A stretch of 64,000 bases of DNA from Actinospineispora spinosispora DSM 44797 (GCF_000429025.1 NZ_AUBB01000025.1:62001-126000), one strand, 5' to 3'; shown: positions 25,588-33,305, counted from the stretch's first letter. Notes: generated by a model not told the origin, from the sequence alone. Made by a program: numbers and translations.

Positions 25588-25621
25588 CCCCCGCACCGCC
25601 GACAAACCGGCGGTGCGGGGG
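25588..25621. terminator. Hairpin, GC-rich, copy of the 25212 element
   Basis: Arms CCCCCGCACCGCC (25588-25600) and GGCGGTGCGGGGG (25609-25621) enclose GACAAACC. It lies downstream of the minus-strand gene 25646-25822. Relative to the 25212 hairpin the stem bases differ with pairing kept, while the loop ACAA and the 3' GATCGGCG are shared. Confidence 0.7.
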
Positions 25622-25645
25622 ATCGGCGCGCAACAGCTCGCAGCG

Positions 25646-25822
25646 TCAAAGTCTTCCGGCGACAGCGGCCTCATTGACCTTGTCTCGACACTTCTTCTGG
25701 CCGCACACCGTTACTCCGGCGATCTGCGTAAGCCTGATGAGGACAACGGACTTGCAGCCCCAACAGACCGACGCAGAGCTTTTACCGGCAAGAATGCGCT
25801 TGGTCCGACGACTCTGGTACAT
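25646..25822 (-). CDS. 58-residue zinc-ribbon-like peptide
   Basis: ATG 25822 has GGGAG at 5 nt. The product has VCWGCKSVVL and VCGQKKC, four cysteines in two pairs, with a basic start MYQSRRTKRILAGK. Leader L3 lies 77 bp upstream. It is likely a small DNA- or RNA-binding peptide of the element. Confidence 0.58.
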   Translation of the reverse strand: MYQSRRTKRILAGKSSASVCWGCKSVVLIRLTQIAGVTVCGQKKCRDKVNEAAVAGRL

Positions 25823-25898
25823 CTTCACTCCCGAATTTCACGAACGGTGTCAGACTTATTAATCAGTGGTTTTGATTTCCGGGGGCGTCGCCAAACAC

Positions 25899-25966
25899 AC
25901 CTCCTTGCTGTCGCTCTGGTGAATGGGGGATGGCTCCGGTGAAGCTTCTTGGTCGAGGGATCACCG
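25899..25966 (-). promoter_or_regulatory. Structured leader L3 upstream of the 25646-25822 gene
   Basis: The minus strand has stem CGGTGA/TCACCG around TCCCTCGACCAAGAAGCT, then ATTCACCAGAGCGACAGCAAGGAGG. It is one base shorter than L1/L2 between stem and tail. That breaks the reading frame shared by L1 and L2 and argues that the conserved feature is the nucleic acid. Confidence 0.6.
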
Positions 25967-25996
25967 ATTGCCACGCTCACTGCAAATACTGAGGAC

Positions 25997-26383
25997 TTAC
26001 TCGACTATGAACACCGTGTCTGGCCATACGCGCCTGATGCGTGAGCCGTCAGTCCAGATCGGCTCAGAACGCCACATCTCGGCTACAACCTTCGGCAGCT
26101 CGAAAGGCCCGGCACCCTCGATTCCGGACACGATCACTCCTGGCCAAAGATCCTTTGCCTTGATCTTGCGATTCTCGCGGAACGCTTTCCCCGGATCAAA
26201 GATCTCGATCGTTGCGGTGACGTGGAAATGACTGTAGTACGAGCCATCCGTCCAGACCGGTTGATACCAGTTAGTTTCGAGTGGTCGAATCTCGACCAGG
26301 ACCTTCGACATGGTGAACCTTGGCTTATTTCCGATTCGGGAAACGATCATCCCTCGCTTGAGGTCTTCCACGTGAACCTTCAC
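25997..26383 (-). CDS. Hypothetical protein with an internal duplication
   Basis: The 128-residue protein contains two related halves. VEDLKRGMIVSRIG ... VWTDGSYY aligns with AKDLWPGVIVSGIEG ... IWTDGSRI. GTG 26383 follows GAGGAGAG. Two beta-rich repeats of about 55 residues are likely. No family is recognised; lower G+C than the operon core suggests separate acquisition. Confidence 0.6.
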   Translation of the reverse strand: MKVHVEDLKRGMIVSRIGNKPRFTMSKVLVEIRPLETNWYQPVWTDGSYYSHFHVTATIEIFDPGKAFRENRKIKAKDLWPGVIVSGIEGAGPFELPKVVAEMWRSEPIWTDGSRIRRVWPDTVFIVE

Positions 26384-26495
26384 TCCAACTCTCTCCTCAT
26401 TCCGTTTACTTCTCCCAACAAAGCTCCATCGATCCCGAAACGCCTCGCACACCAGGACTACGGAGGGCGCGCAAAGCGGGAATTAAGGAGCGAAT

Positions 26496-26753
26496 TCACG
26501 CCGCTCGTTCCGTCACTGCACCTGTATCGCGGGCCATCCGTCCGGCCATGCGCTGGTCTCGGCGACGGCGGGCGCTTCCGTCAAGCAATGCACGCGTTAC
26601 TACCGGCGGACCGAGACGTACTTCGGTCAGCTTCCTAGAAAGCCGTTCACGGACAACGAAGTACTGAAACTCCATATCCAGCGAGCACCACTGGATCGTG
26701 GGGCTCGCAGCCAGCGAGTCAAGTTCAAGCTGATCAGCATCAATTTCGTTCAT
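26496..26753 (-). CDS. Hypothetical protein, first gene of the leftward operon
   Basis: The 85-residue acidic-then-basic protein has MNEIDADQLELDSLAASPTI and RRRRDQRMAGRMARD. ATG 26753 follows GAGGAG. It is the first leftward gene from the divergent regulatory region at 26754-27200, so its promoter is probably there. Function unknown. Confidence 0.58.
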   Translation of the reverse strand: MNEIDADQLELDSLAASPTIQWCSLDMEFQYFVVRERLSRKLTEVRLGPPVVTRALLDGSARRRRDQRMAGRMARDTGAVTERAA

Positions 26754-27049
26754 CACGATGCTCCTCACAGGTTTCGAGTGATGGGCGGTCAAGTCCGTTG
26801 ATCCCCAAACCTCCACACTCCAGCAATATGTGGCACCAGAGAGTGAAGGAATGGCATCCAACGGATCAGGATGCGAGCCACAGAACGCGCGGCCCGTAAA
26901 CGACAAGAGCGGGTCAGCGCATGCGATTTTGAGCATGCTGCCGCCCTGTCAAAACTTCCACTATTGTCTTATCTCACGATTGACGGATGAGCTTGCAAGA
27001 GTTTTACCTCGTTGCCCATTACCCGTCTGACACTCGCGTGAGCGGCGTA

Positions 27050-27194
27050 AAACCGAACCTCAAACCGAACTACATTCACTGCGATGTGCTAGTTCGTCTC
27101 GTTCGTACTAGTACATCGTAGCTCAGACACTCCCCTTGAAGGCCATCGCCCGTTCGGGTTGCTCTAGTACGAGCTAGTACACAGCCGGTAGAGT
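27050..27194. promoter_or_regulatory. Control region with direct repeats upstream of the GntR gene
   Basis: The 447-bp gap 26754-27200 has no convincing gene. It holds AAACCGAAC twice at a 12-bp period (27050, 27062), the palindrome GTACTAGTAC (27105-27114), and CTAGTAC twice at a 10-bp period (27164, 27174). TAGAGT at 27189-27194 sits 7 bp before the GntR ATG, so a leaderless transcript is likely. The repeats are candidate operators for the GntR protein. Confidence 0.55.
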
Positions 27195-27200
27195 GGCGGC

Positions 27201-27548
27201 ATGAAACTGTCGCCGACTTCTGGTCACCCCTACCAAGCGCTGGCGGCCGCCTTGGTCGCCAAGATCCGCCGAGGCGAACTCCGACCAGACGACAAGCTGC
27301 CGCCGGTCCGGTCGTTGGCCAAGGAGTACGACGTCACGTCCGCTACCGTGCAGCGCGCCGTACAACAGCTGGCCCTCGATGGGCACGTCAAAACCGTGCC
27401 CAACGTTGGGAGCTTCGTGCTGATGCCGGTCGAGGACGACGGCACCTCGATCACCGCTAGGTCCGTCAACCAGCGCGTCGACGAACTCCTCTCGACGCTG
27501 GCCGACCTTGAGCGGCGAGTCCAACGACTTGAGAACCCCGCCAGTTGA
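27201..27548 (+). CDS. Short GntR-family winged-helix regulator
   Basis: The 115-residue protein is a GntR DNA-binding domain (GELRPDDKLPPVRSLAKEYD then VTSATVQRAVQQLALDGHV) plus a short C-terminal coiled coil (DELLSTLADLERRVQRLE). There is no ligand domain. In pSAM2-like elements a GntR protein (KorSA) represses transfer and replication genes. This much shorter protein may play a similar role on the divergent operon. Confidence 0.85.
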   Translation: MKLSPTSGHPYQALAAALVAKIRRGELRPDDKLPPVRSLAKEYDVTSATVQRAVQQLALDGHVKTVPNVGSFVLMPVEDDGTSITARSVNQRVDELLSTLADLERRVQRLENPAS

Positions 27549-27640
27549 GTCACTCATCATTGCCTGCCTCCCCGGCTTCCGTACTCCGTCTTGCTGCTAT
27601 CCATTCAACTGCGGAAGCGGGTCGACGCCGATGAACCGGC

Positions 27641-27673
27641 AGTGCACTCACAGTGCACCGGCAGTGCACTCAA
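27641..27673 (+). promoter_or_regulatory. Triple AGTGCAC operator with 11-bp period
   Basis: AGTGCAC occurs at 27641, 27652 and 27663, exactly one helical turn apart. The array ends 31 bp before the start of the XRE-Nudix gene, which makes it a strong candidate for autoregulation by that HTH protein. Confidence 0.7.
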
Positions 27674-27704
27674 CTAACACGACGGCGACGCAAGGGGGCA
27701 GAGC

Positions 27705-29300
27705 ATGGACGTGATCGACGTCTGGACTGGTCGACGGGCTAACGCGTTGCAACTTGCCTTGCGCCTGAGTAACGAGGCATTCGCCACCAAGCTCGGAACA
27801 GCGACGAGGACTGTCGCCAAGTGGAGTGCTCAACCTGACGTGGAGCCACTCAGCGAGCTGCAACAAGCACTCGACACTCTCCTTTACCAGGCTCCCGGTC
27901 CGGTACAGGCACGCTTCGCGCTAATCCTTCAGCGGAGCCAGGAGGCAGTCTCAGAACCGAATGAGGTCAGCCCTGAGACAGTGGAGGCCGAACTCAAAAT
28001 AGCCGCTGACCCACATGTCAGCGCCGCCTTAGAGTGGCTCGATCACCGCGCCGGATGGGCTCCTGGAACCAGTCGCCGAAAAGTGGCAACAAAGATCGCG
28101 ACGACCGATCTCCGCTCCCTCCAAGATCTGGGACAACAACGCCGGAGAGTGGATCGGCAACAACTTGCAGTCGCCCTTGGCGAATATTACTCGGCAGGCA
28201 TCGCAGGCTTCGGGACCTACGGATCAACTTACGAGGATGACCAGACAATTCAGACTAGCATCCTCACTCAGGAGCGTTGGCTAGATCTCGCTTCTCCACT
28301 GGAGGCCCATCACGACAATCTCGAACTGACGGATTCATCAACTGAGACCGTCATGGAGGTGGATGACCTCATCGCGGGAGCTGCAGCTAGCCGACTGGCT
28401 GAGTCGCTTGCCGTCGGGGCTCGAATTATCGATGCACCTCTTTACCGACTCACTCATATCGATATTACGCCCGGCCACATCGGAGGAACAGTAGGCCTGA
28501 CGACATTCGTCCAATATGCGCTGACAATGGACCTACTAGAGGGGGAATGCGTTGACGCGCTCGCTACAGGTAAGCCAGTTGCTCCTAACGCTCTCCCGCT
28601 GCGCGACAAGCTCTTGCCCCACCTCACCTCTGTTCTCGACACTGGGAGTCGAATCTGCGCAGGTGGCGCGCTTGCTCTCTGCGCTATCGCTCGTCCGTCG
28701 GGCCGGTCACGTCGAGCCAAACCTGACTATCTGCTTCTAGTCCAAGAGCGCTCAGGACGTGTGCTCAACGCATCGCGGCGACTCGCGGTCATCCCGAAGT
28801 GCTTCCACCAGCCATTGACTGATTACGCTGATGACGCTCAAGTCGGCGCTACGCTCAGGCGTGAAATGGAAGAGGAGCTGTTCGGCCGAGAGGATGCCGA
28901 TGGCACAGTTGGAACGATCCGACATGCAGACCCTATGCACTGGAGTCGCCTGTCTGAGCCGATGCGATGGCTGGTCGACAATAGCGATCAGAGCCAGTGG
29001 CGGATGGAGTGCACAGGATTCGGCCTGAACCTTGTGAGTGGCAACTTCGAGTTCGCTAGCCTAATCGTGATTCACGATGAAGATTTCTGGGAGCAGTATG
29101 GCGGGTACATCGCGGCCAATTGGGAGTCCGACGGACTTCGTCAGTACTCATCCCTGGACCGCGAACGCGTCACTAAGCTGATTGGCGATCCGGCGTGGAG
29201 CAACGAAGGCGTCTTCGCTCTACTGCAAGGAATCCGCCGCCTCAAGGAAGTCGGCGGTGACCGCGTCGACCTACCGACCATAGGTTGGGAGATCAATTAA
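27705..29300 (+). CDS. XRE-HTH protein with C-terminal Nudix-like domain (Pif-like candidate)
   Basis: The 531-residue protein starts with an HTH (LALRLSNEAFATKLGTATRT, about residues 17-36, then VAKWSAQP). Near residue 385-395 it carries LRREMEEEL, which resembles the REUxEE core of the Nudix box, although the glycine positions are not canonical. The pSAM2 transfer-immunity factor Pif has a Nudix signature, so immunity or copy control is possible. It is followed by the cupin gene with a TAATG overlap. ATG 27705 follows GGGGG/CAGAGC. Confidence 0.6.
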   Translation: MDVIDVWTGRRANALQLALRLSNEAFATKLGTATRTVAKWSAQPDVEPLSELQQALDTLLYQAPGPVQARFALILQRSQEAVSEPNEVSPETVEAELKIAADPHVSAALEWLDHRAGWAPGTSRRKVATKIATTDLRSLQDLGQQRRRVDRQQLAVALGEYYSAGIAGFGTYGSTYEDDQTIQTSILTQERWLDLASPLEAHHDNLELTDSSTETVMEVDDLIAGAAASRLAESLAVGARIIDAPLYRLTHIDITPGHIGGTVGLTTFVQYALTMDLLEGECVDALATGKPVAPNALPLRDKLLPHLTSVLDTGSRICAGGALALCAIARPSGRSRRAKPDYLLLVQERSGRVLNASRRLAVIPKCFHQPLTDYADDAQVGATLRREMEEELFGREDADGTVGTIRHADPMHWSRLSEPMRWLVDNSDQSQWRMECTGFGLNLVSGNFEFASLIVIHDEDFWEQYGGYIAANWESDGLRQYSSLDRERVTKLIGDPAWSNEGVFALLQGIRRLKEVGGDRVDLPTIGWEIN

Positions 29301-29650
29301 TGTCAGCAAAGTGGTACACCGGTAACGCTGTCGATGACGGAGACAAGAATCGCGGTTGGCTGCTCGGCCATTTCATCCAACCGATCGAGGACATCCGCTC
29401 AACGAGTGACCTCGAAGTCAAGTGGGGCATCCACCCCGCAGGACAGCAACGACCGGAGTGGACGGCGGACGACCGACGAACAACGCTTCTGCTCCTCATC
29501 AGCGGCCGATTCCGCCTGGATCTCACGGTCGACAGCGTCACCCTTGCCAGGCAGGGCGACTACGTGATGTGGGGACCAGGTATTGACCACTCCTGGCAGG
29601 CCGAGGACAACTCCACAGTGGTAACGATCCGGTGGCCATCGCTGTCCTGA
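29300..29650 (+). CDS. Small cupin-domain protein
   Basis: The 116-residue protein has the cupin core LLLLISGRFRLDLTVD, ARQGDYVMWGPGIDHSW and VVTIRWPS. Only one His of the usual metal site is clear. It starts at the stop of the XRE-Nudix gene (TAATG), so the two are expressed together and may form a two-component regulator or signal module. Its ligand is unknown. Confidence 0.7.
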   Translation: MSAKWYTGNAVDDGDKNRGWLLGHFIQPIEDIRSTSDLEVKWGIHPAGQQRPEWTADDRRTTLLLLISGRFRLDLTVDSVTLARQGDYVMWGPGIDHSWQAEDNSTVVTIRWPSLS

Positions 29651-29706
29651 TCAGAAATCAGTCCGCCGCAGCCAGCCCAACGCTAGTTGCAGACAGTGTT
29701 CGACGA

Positions 29707-29806
29707 CAGCGGTGACAGGTAGGAACTGTCACCGCTGTCACTCTGTCACTCTGAGCCTCTGGCCAGCAGAAAGACCGGTGACAGTGCGGTGACAGCCCGG
29801 TGACAG
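29707..29806. repeat. Inverted third copy of the GTGACAG core plus three GGTGACAG octamers
   Basis: 29707-29752 matches the reverse complement of the core of the 15109/15275 repeats, including the hairpin arms AGCGGTGACA/TGTCACCGCT and two CTGTCACT. Octamers GGTGACAG follow at 29777, 29788 and 29799 with an 11-bp period. These look like protein-bound iterons: a replication origin, or a clt-type site of the kind TraB proteins recognise through 8-bp repeats. Confidence 0.75.
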
Positions 29807-29870
29807 AGCCTTCTTTTCAAGATCTCTCTCTCTAATTTACTGTCACAGAGTCACTACTACTGAAGAGCTG

Positions 29871-29907
29871 CTGGAACACTGGTGGGGGGCGCCCCCCGGT
29901 GTTCCAG
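29871..29907. terminator. Strong hairpin after the cupin gene
   Basis: CTGGAACAC and GTGTTCCAG close a stem continued by GGGGGC/GCCCCC. It lies 220 bp after the cupin stop, at the likely right side of the element core. No T-run follows, as is common for actinobacterial terminators. Confidence 0.65.
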
Positions 29908-30000
29908 CCGCTTTTCGACGAGGCAGCCGTCATCTCCCTCAGAACCGGGTCTAGAGGCTCGGTCAGAGAGCACCAGGGTCGCTGGAGCACCTTGACGACA

Positions 30001-30048
30001 CGGCACCGTGACAGCGGCGGCGTACAGAGGTCTCTGAGCGGCTTCTAA
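30001..30048 (+). repeat. 48-bp direct repeat, left copy
   Basis: The sequence begins CGGCACCGTGACAGCGGCGG and ends TCTGAGCGGCTTCTAA. A close copy is at 30998-31043 in the same orientation. The pair brackets the zinc-ribbon/HEPN-like gene. They may be the ends of a small insertion, integrase sites, or a duplication. Confidence 0.7.
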
Positions 30049-30229
30049 TCCGAGTTGGCTCGATTTAGTGCCCCTCCTTGGTGGGCGCGGATGGTGTTGA
30101 GCGCGGTGTGGAGACGGACCGGTACCTGCAGTGGCTCGAACGTGACCGGGCCGCCGATCCTCGAAGGGGGTTCCTGGCGTAGTCAAAACCAACCTCGTAC
30201 GTCAGGGTTGGCCCGTACGATCCTGGTCC

Positions 30230-30892
30230 ATGCAGTACAACCTCAGGTGGTGTCTGGACTGTCTTGCTGACCAGGAGACGGACGAGCGTGGGCCATGTAC
30301 GTACTGCCGCAGCGAGCGGGTTATGGGGCCGATGACGTACGGCCCTGGGTCGGTCGTCCTCAGCATCGAGGAAGGCAACTACACGGAGTACGGGACAGCC
30401 CGGCCGTGGCAGGAGCAGTGGTACCAGGTCATAGTGCACTTCAAGGAGTTGAAAGCGCTCTACCAGCCTGGAAGAAGCCAACGGTCCGACTCGGTCACCA
30501 AACTCGCCGTTGAGGACTTCTTCGACCACTGTCTTCGCTTGCGCGAGTGGGTAAGAGACGAAGCGCTGACCACCAAACAGGGCAAGAACAAGGTGGAGAA
30601 CCTCTTCAATAACAACGAGTCGCTAGATCTCGGTAGAGACATCGCCAACACGGCCAAGCATCGCGGGCGCAACAAGGAAGGTGACCGGAACGCCGTCGTG
30701 CGCAGGGTGTATCACCGGGAGGACAACTCGGCGTCCGCTCTCATCGAGTGGTGGATACGTGGCGATGAAGGCAACCGACACAAGCAGGACGCCCTCGAGA
30801 TCGCCGAGGGATGTATGGAGGCTTGGAAGGACTTCCTCAAGCGCCATAACCTGAGGCTGTGGGAAGTCAAGACCCGGCGCAACAACATCTGA
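30230..30892 (+). CDS. Zinc-ribbon plus HEPN-like hypothetical protein
   Basis: The 220-residue protein starts with a CxxC/CxxC zinc ribbon (Cys8, Cys11, Cys23, Cys26). A helical domain follows with DFFDHCLRLREWVRDEA and LDLGRDIANTAKH (Arg136 to His144), a pattern like HEPN-type helices, though the Arg-His spacing is longer than the usual Rx4-6H. Such proteins are frequent defence or toxin cargo. It stands alone between direct repeats at the edge of the mobile region. ATG 30230 is the first good start. Confidence 0.6.
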   Translation: MQYNLRWCLDCLADQETDERGPCTYCRSERVMGPMTYGPGSVVLSIEEGNYTEYGTARPWQEQWYQVIVHFKELKALYQPGRSQRSDSVTKLAVEDFFDHCLRLREWVRDEALTTKQGKNKVENLFNNNESLDLGRDIANTAKHRGRNKEGDRNAVVRRVYHREDNSASALIEWWIRGDEGNRHKQDALEIAEGCMEAWKDFLKRHNLRLWEVKTRRNNI

Positions 30893-30997
30893 TGCAGCCG
30901 CAGCCCCACCTTCCGTGCCGCCTACGGTCACGGTGACGGTTACGCCCGCTCCAGTGCCCGGCCACCGTGCCGATGCCCGGCGGTGGCTACATGCCTA

Positions 30998-31043
30998 CGG
31001 CGCCGTGACAGCGGCGTACAGAGGGGCCTCTGAGCGGCTCTAA
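30998..31043 (+). repeat. 46-bp direct repeat, right copy
   Basis: It matches 30001-30048 except for a three-base deletion, a two-base insertion and scattered changes. It starts about 105 bp after the HEPN-like gene and ends 41 bp before the ychF stop, which fixes the right limit of any insertion at the ychF 3' side. Confidence 0.7.
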
Positions 31044-31084
31044 CCCACCATCGATCACCCGCGAGGGCCTTGCCGCTTGCCGGG

Positions 31085-32176
31085 TTACTTCGTGGAACCA
31101 GACGTTGGACTGAAACGGAACTCCACCACGTCGCCGTCGGCCATCACGTAGTCCTTGCCCTCCATGCGGACCTTGCCCGCCGCCTTCGCCGAGGCCATCG
31201 AACCGGTCTCGACCAGGTCGTCGTAGGACACGATCTCGGCCTTGATGAAGCCCTTCTCGAAGTCCGTGTGGATCACACCCGCGGCCTGGGGCGCGGTGGC
31301 GCCGATGCGGATCGTCCAGGCCCGAGACTCCTTGGGACCGGCGGTGAGGTAGGTCTGCAGACCGAGGGTGTGGAACCCGGCGCGGGCCAGGGCGTTGAGG
31401 CCCGGCTCGTCCTGGCCGATGGACTCCAGCAGCTCCGCGGCCGACTCGGCGTCCAGCTCGAGCAGTTCCGACTCGACCTTGGCGTCCAGGAACACCGCGT
31501 CGGCCGGCGCGACCAGCGCGGCGAGCTCCTTGCGCTTCGCCTCGTCGATGAGCACACCTTCGTCGGCGTTGAACACGTACAGGAACGGCTTCGTGGTGAG
31601 CAGCGTCAGCTCGCGCAGCGGCTCGGTGTCGACCTTCGCGGCGAACAGCGTCGTACCACCGTTGAGCAGCTCGCGGGCCGCTTCGGCCGCCTCAAGGACG
31701 ATCCGGCGGTCCTTCTGCAGCCGCGCTTCCTTCTGCAGGCGCGGGATGGCCTTCTCCAGGGTCTGCAGGTCGGCAAGGATCAGCTCGGTGGCGATCGTCT
31801 CGATGTCGGCGGCGGCGTCGATGCGACCGTCCACGTGCACGACGTCCGGGTCGTCGAACACCCGCACGACCTGGCAGATGGCGTCCGACTCACGAATGTT
31901 GGCGAGGAACTTGTTGCCGAGACCGGCGCCCTCGGACGCACCGGACACGATGCCGGCGATGTCCACGAACGACACCACGGCGGGCACGATCTTCGCCGAG
32001 CTGTACATCTCGGCGAGCTTGTCCAGCCGGGGGTCGGGCAGCGGCACCACACCGACGTTGGGCTCGATCGTGGCGAACGGGTAGTTCGCGGCGAGCACAT
32101 CATTGTTGGTCAGCGCGTTGAACAGGGTCGATTTACCGACGTTGGGCAGACCGACGATGCCGAGGGTGAGACTCAC
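31085..32176 (-). CDS. ychF: Redox-regulated Obg-like GTPase/ATPase YchF
   Basis: The full-length 363-residue protein has P-loop GLPNVGKS (residues 9-16), DIAG in the G3 region, the unusual NADE in place of NKxD (so ATP is favoured), and a C-terminal TGS domain ([20 protein letters not shown]). YchF binds ribosomes and affects stress tolerance. It is the first core gene right of the mobile region and is intact. Confidence 0.97.
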   Translation of the reverse strand: MSLTLGIVGLPNVGKSTLFNALTNNDVLAANYPFATIEPNVGVVPLPDPRLDKLAEMYSSAKIVPAVVSFVDIAGIVSGASEGAGLGNKFLANIRESDAICQVVRVFDDPDVVHVDGRIDAAADIETIATELILADLQTLEKAIPRLQKEARLQKDRRIVLEAAEAARELLNGGTTLFAAKVDTEPLRELTLLTTKPFLYVFNADEGVLIDEAKRKELAALVAPADAVFLDAKVESELLELDAESAAELLESIGQDEPGLNALARAGFHTLGLQTYLTAGPKESRAWTIRIGATAPQAAGVIHTDFEKGFIKAEIVSYDDLVETGSMASAKAAGKVRMEGKDYVMADGDVVEFRFSPTSGSTK

Positions 32177-32225
32177 GGGGGTCCAGGGTAGTCGTCGACC
32201 GGTGACGAGCCCCTACCGTGTCACC

Positions 32226-33305
32226 GTGGCGACCCGTCGGCAGGTTCTCGGCTCCAGAATGCGCGCGCAACAGCTGGATCGGGAGTCCGGCATCGTCGCC
32301 GACACCGCCGTGCTCGACATCGGGGTGCAGGACAGCGGCACGGACGGTGCACTGTGGGCGCTGACCAACCGCGGCGTGGCCGTCACCGAGGCGGTCGAGG
32401 AGCAGCTGGCCACCGTGTGGACCGCCCGAGGGGCACCGCACGTGTACCGGCTCGCGGAGCTGCCGTCGGTCGCGGCGGCCGTCGCACCGTTCTCCGAGGC
32501 GGACGCGGGCAAGCGCATCTACGACGCGGCGAAGCCCTTGAAGGCCGCCGGAATCCCTGTCCTGAGTGCGATGGACACGGTGGCCTCGGCACTGCGTTCG
32601 CTGGTCGTCGAGCCGACCGCGAAGGGCACCGTGTCCGGCGGCCTGAACGCCCTGCTCGACGCGCCCTATCAGCGGGACTGCCGATCGTGCAAAGCCACAC
32701 ACATCTACGAGATGCCGTTCCGTCTCGCCGCGCTGCATGCCGGGCTACAGCTGCGGCCCGGCACCTCCCCGCCGGTGCTCGAACGCATTCCCGGCTTCGA
32801 ACAGGCGCCTCACCCCGACGAGCGTCACGACGTGATCCGCGCCTACCTGCGGCTGCTCGGCCCGGCGACGCCGAAGGACGTGGCGAGCTATCTCGACGCG
32901 CCGGTACGCGAGATCAAGGATCGCTGGCCGGCCGACGCGGTCGAGGTGGTCGTCGACGGTGTGACGACCTGGTCGCTGGGTCCGCTGTCCGACGACCCAC
33001 CGCCGGTCACCCGGCTGCTCGGTCCGTTCGACCTGTTCCTGCAGGCCAAGGACCGGTGGCTGGTGATGCCCGACCAGGCGCGCGCGAAGGCACTGTGGCC
33101 GGTGCTCGGGCGTCCCGGCGCGGTGCTGCACCACGGCGAGATCGTCGGTACCTGGCGTCCGCGCAAGTCGGCGAAGACGCTGACGCTGCAGGTCGAACCG
33201 TGGGCTCGACTGACCGCCGAGCTGACCGAGGCGATCACCGAGCAGGCCGAGCGGCTCGCCGCGCACCGGGGCACCCGGTTCGCCGGCCTCGAGCTAAAGA
33301 CCTGA
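32226..33305 (+). CDS. Winged-helix DNA-binding protein, HTH_42/AlkZ-like superfamily
   Basis: The 359-residue protein has the superfamily pattern RRQVLGSRMRAQ, LGPATPKDVASYLDAP, WRPRKSAKTLTLQVEPWA. AlkZ/YcaQ members are glycosylases with a QxQ or QxD motif near the N-terminus; the matching stretch here reads GVQDSGTDGALWA, so the second catalytic residue is not conserved and glycosylase activity is doubtful. GTG 32226 starts the conserved region. Divergent from ychF. Confidence 0.72.
   Translation: MATRRQVLGSRMRAQQLDRESGIVADTAVLDIGVQDSGTDGALWALTNRGVAVTEAVEEQLATVWTARGAPHVYRLAELPSVAAAVAPFSEADAGKRIYDAAKPLKAAGIPVLSAMDTVASALRSLVVEPTAKGTVSGGLNALLDAPYQRDCRSCKATHIYEMPFRLAALHAGLQLRPGTSPPVLERIPGFEQAPHPDERHDVIRAYLRLLGPATPKDVASYLDAPVREIKDRWPADAVEVVVDGVTTWSLGPLSDDPPPVTRLLGPFDLFLQAKDRWLVMPDQARAKALWPVLGRPGAVLHHGEIVGTWRPRKSAKTLTLQVEPWARLTAELTEAITEQAERLAAHRGTRFAGLELKT

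Larger units (their letters stand above)
13231..30000. mobile_element. Integrated AICE-type conjugative element (limits approximate)
   Basis: The block holds a serine integrase, prim-pol and RepA-like ATPase, an FtsK/TraB-type translocase and an SpdB-like protein. It also holds many short overlapping genes, a GntR regulator and a Nudix-type protein, and no relaxase. This is the layout of actinomycete integrative and conjugative elements that move double-stranded DNA. Outer genes (13.4-14.7 and 25.6-29.6 kb) are visibly poorer in G+C than the flanks. The ends were not found; the XRE/Nudix pair (11.5-12.7 kb) and the gene at 30.2 kb may belong to it. Confidence 0.8.

Noticed and set aside
30065..30190. 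Coding remnant on the minus strand left of the HEPN-like gene
   Set aside because: A frame reading VPVRLHTALNTIRAHQGGAL looks protein-like but has no start codon, is short and cannot be tied to a family; it may be a relic only.
13300..31000. attL/attR or tRNA target for the integrase
   Set aside because: I compared the sequence upstream of the integrase with 29.8-31.1 kb and found no shared core and no tRNA; serine integrase cores can be only a few bases, so eyes cannot settle it.
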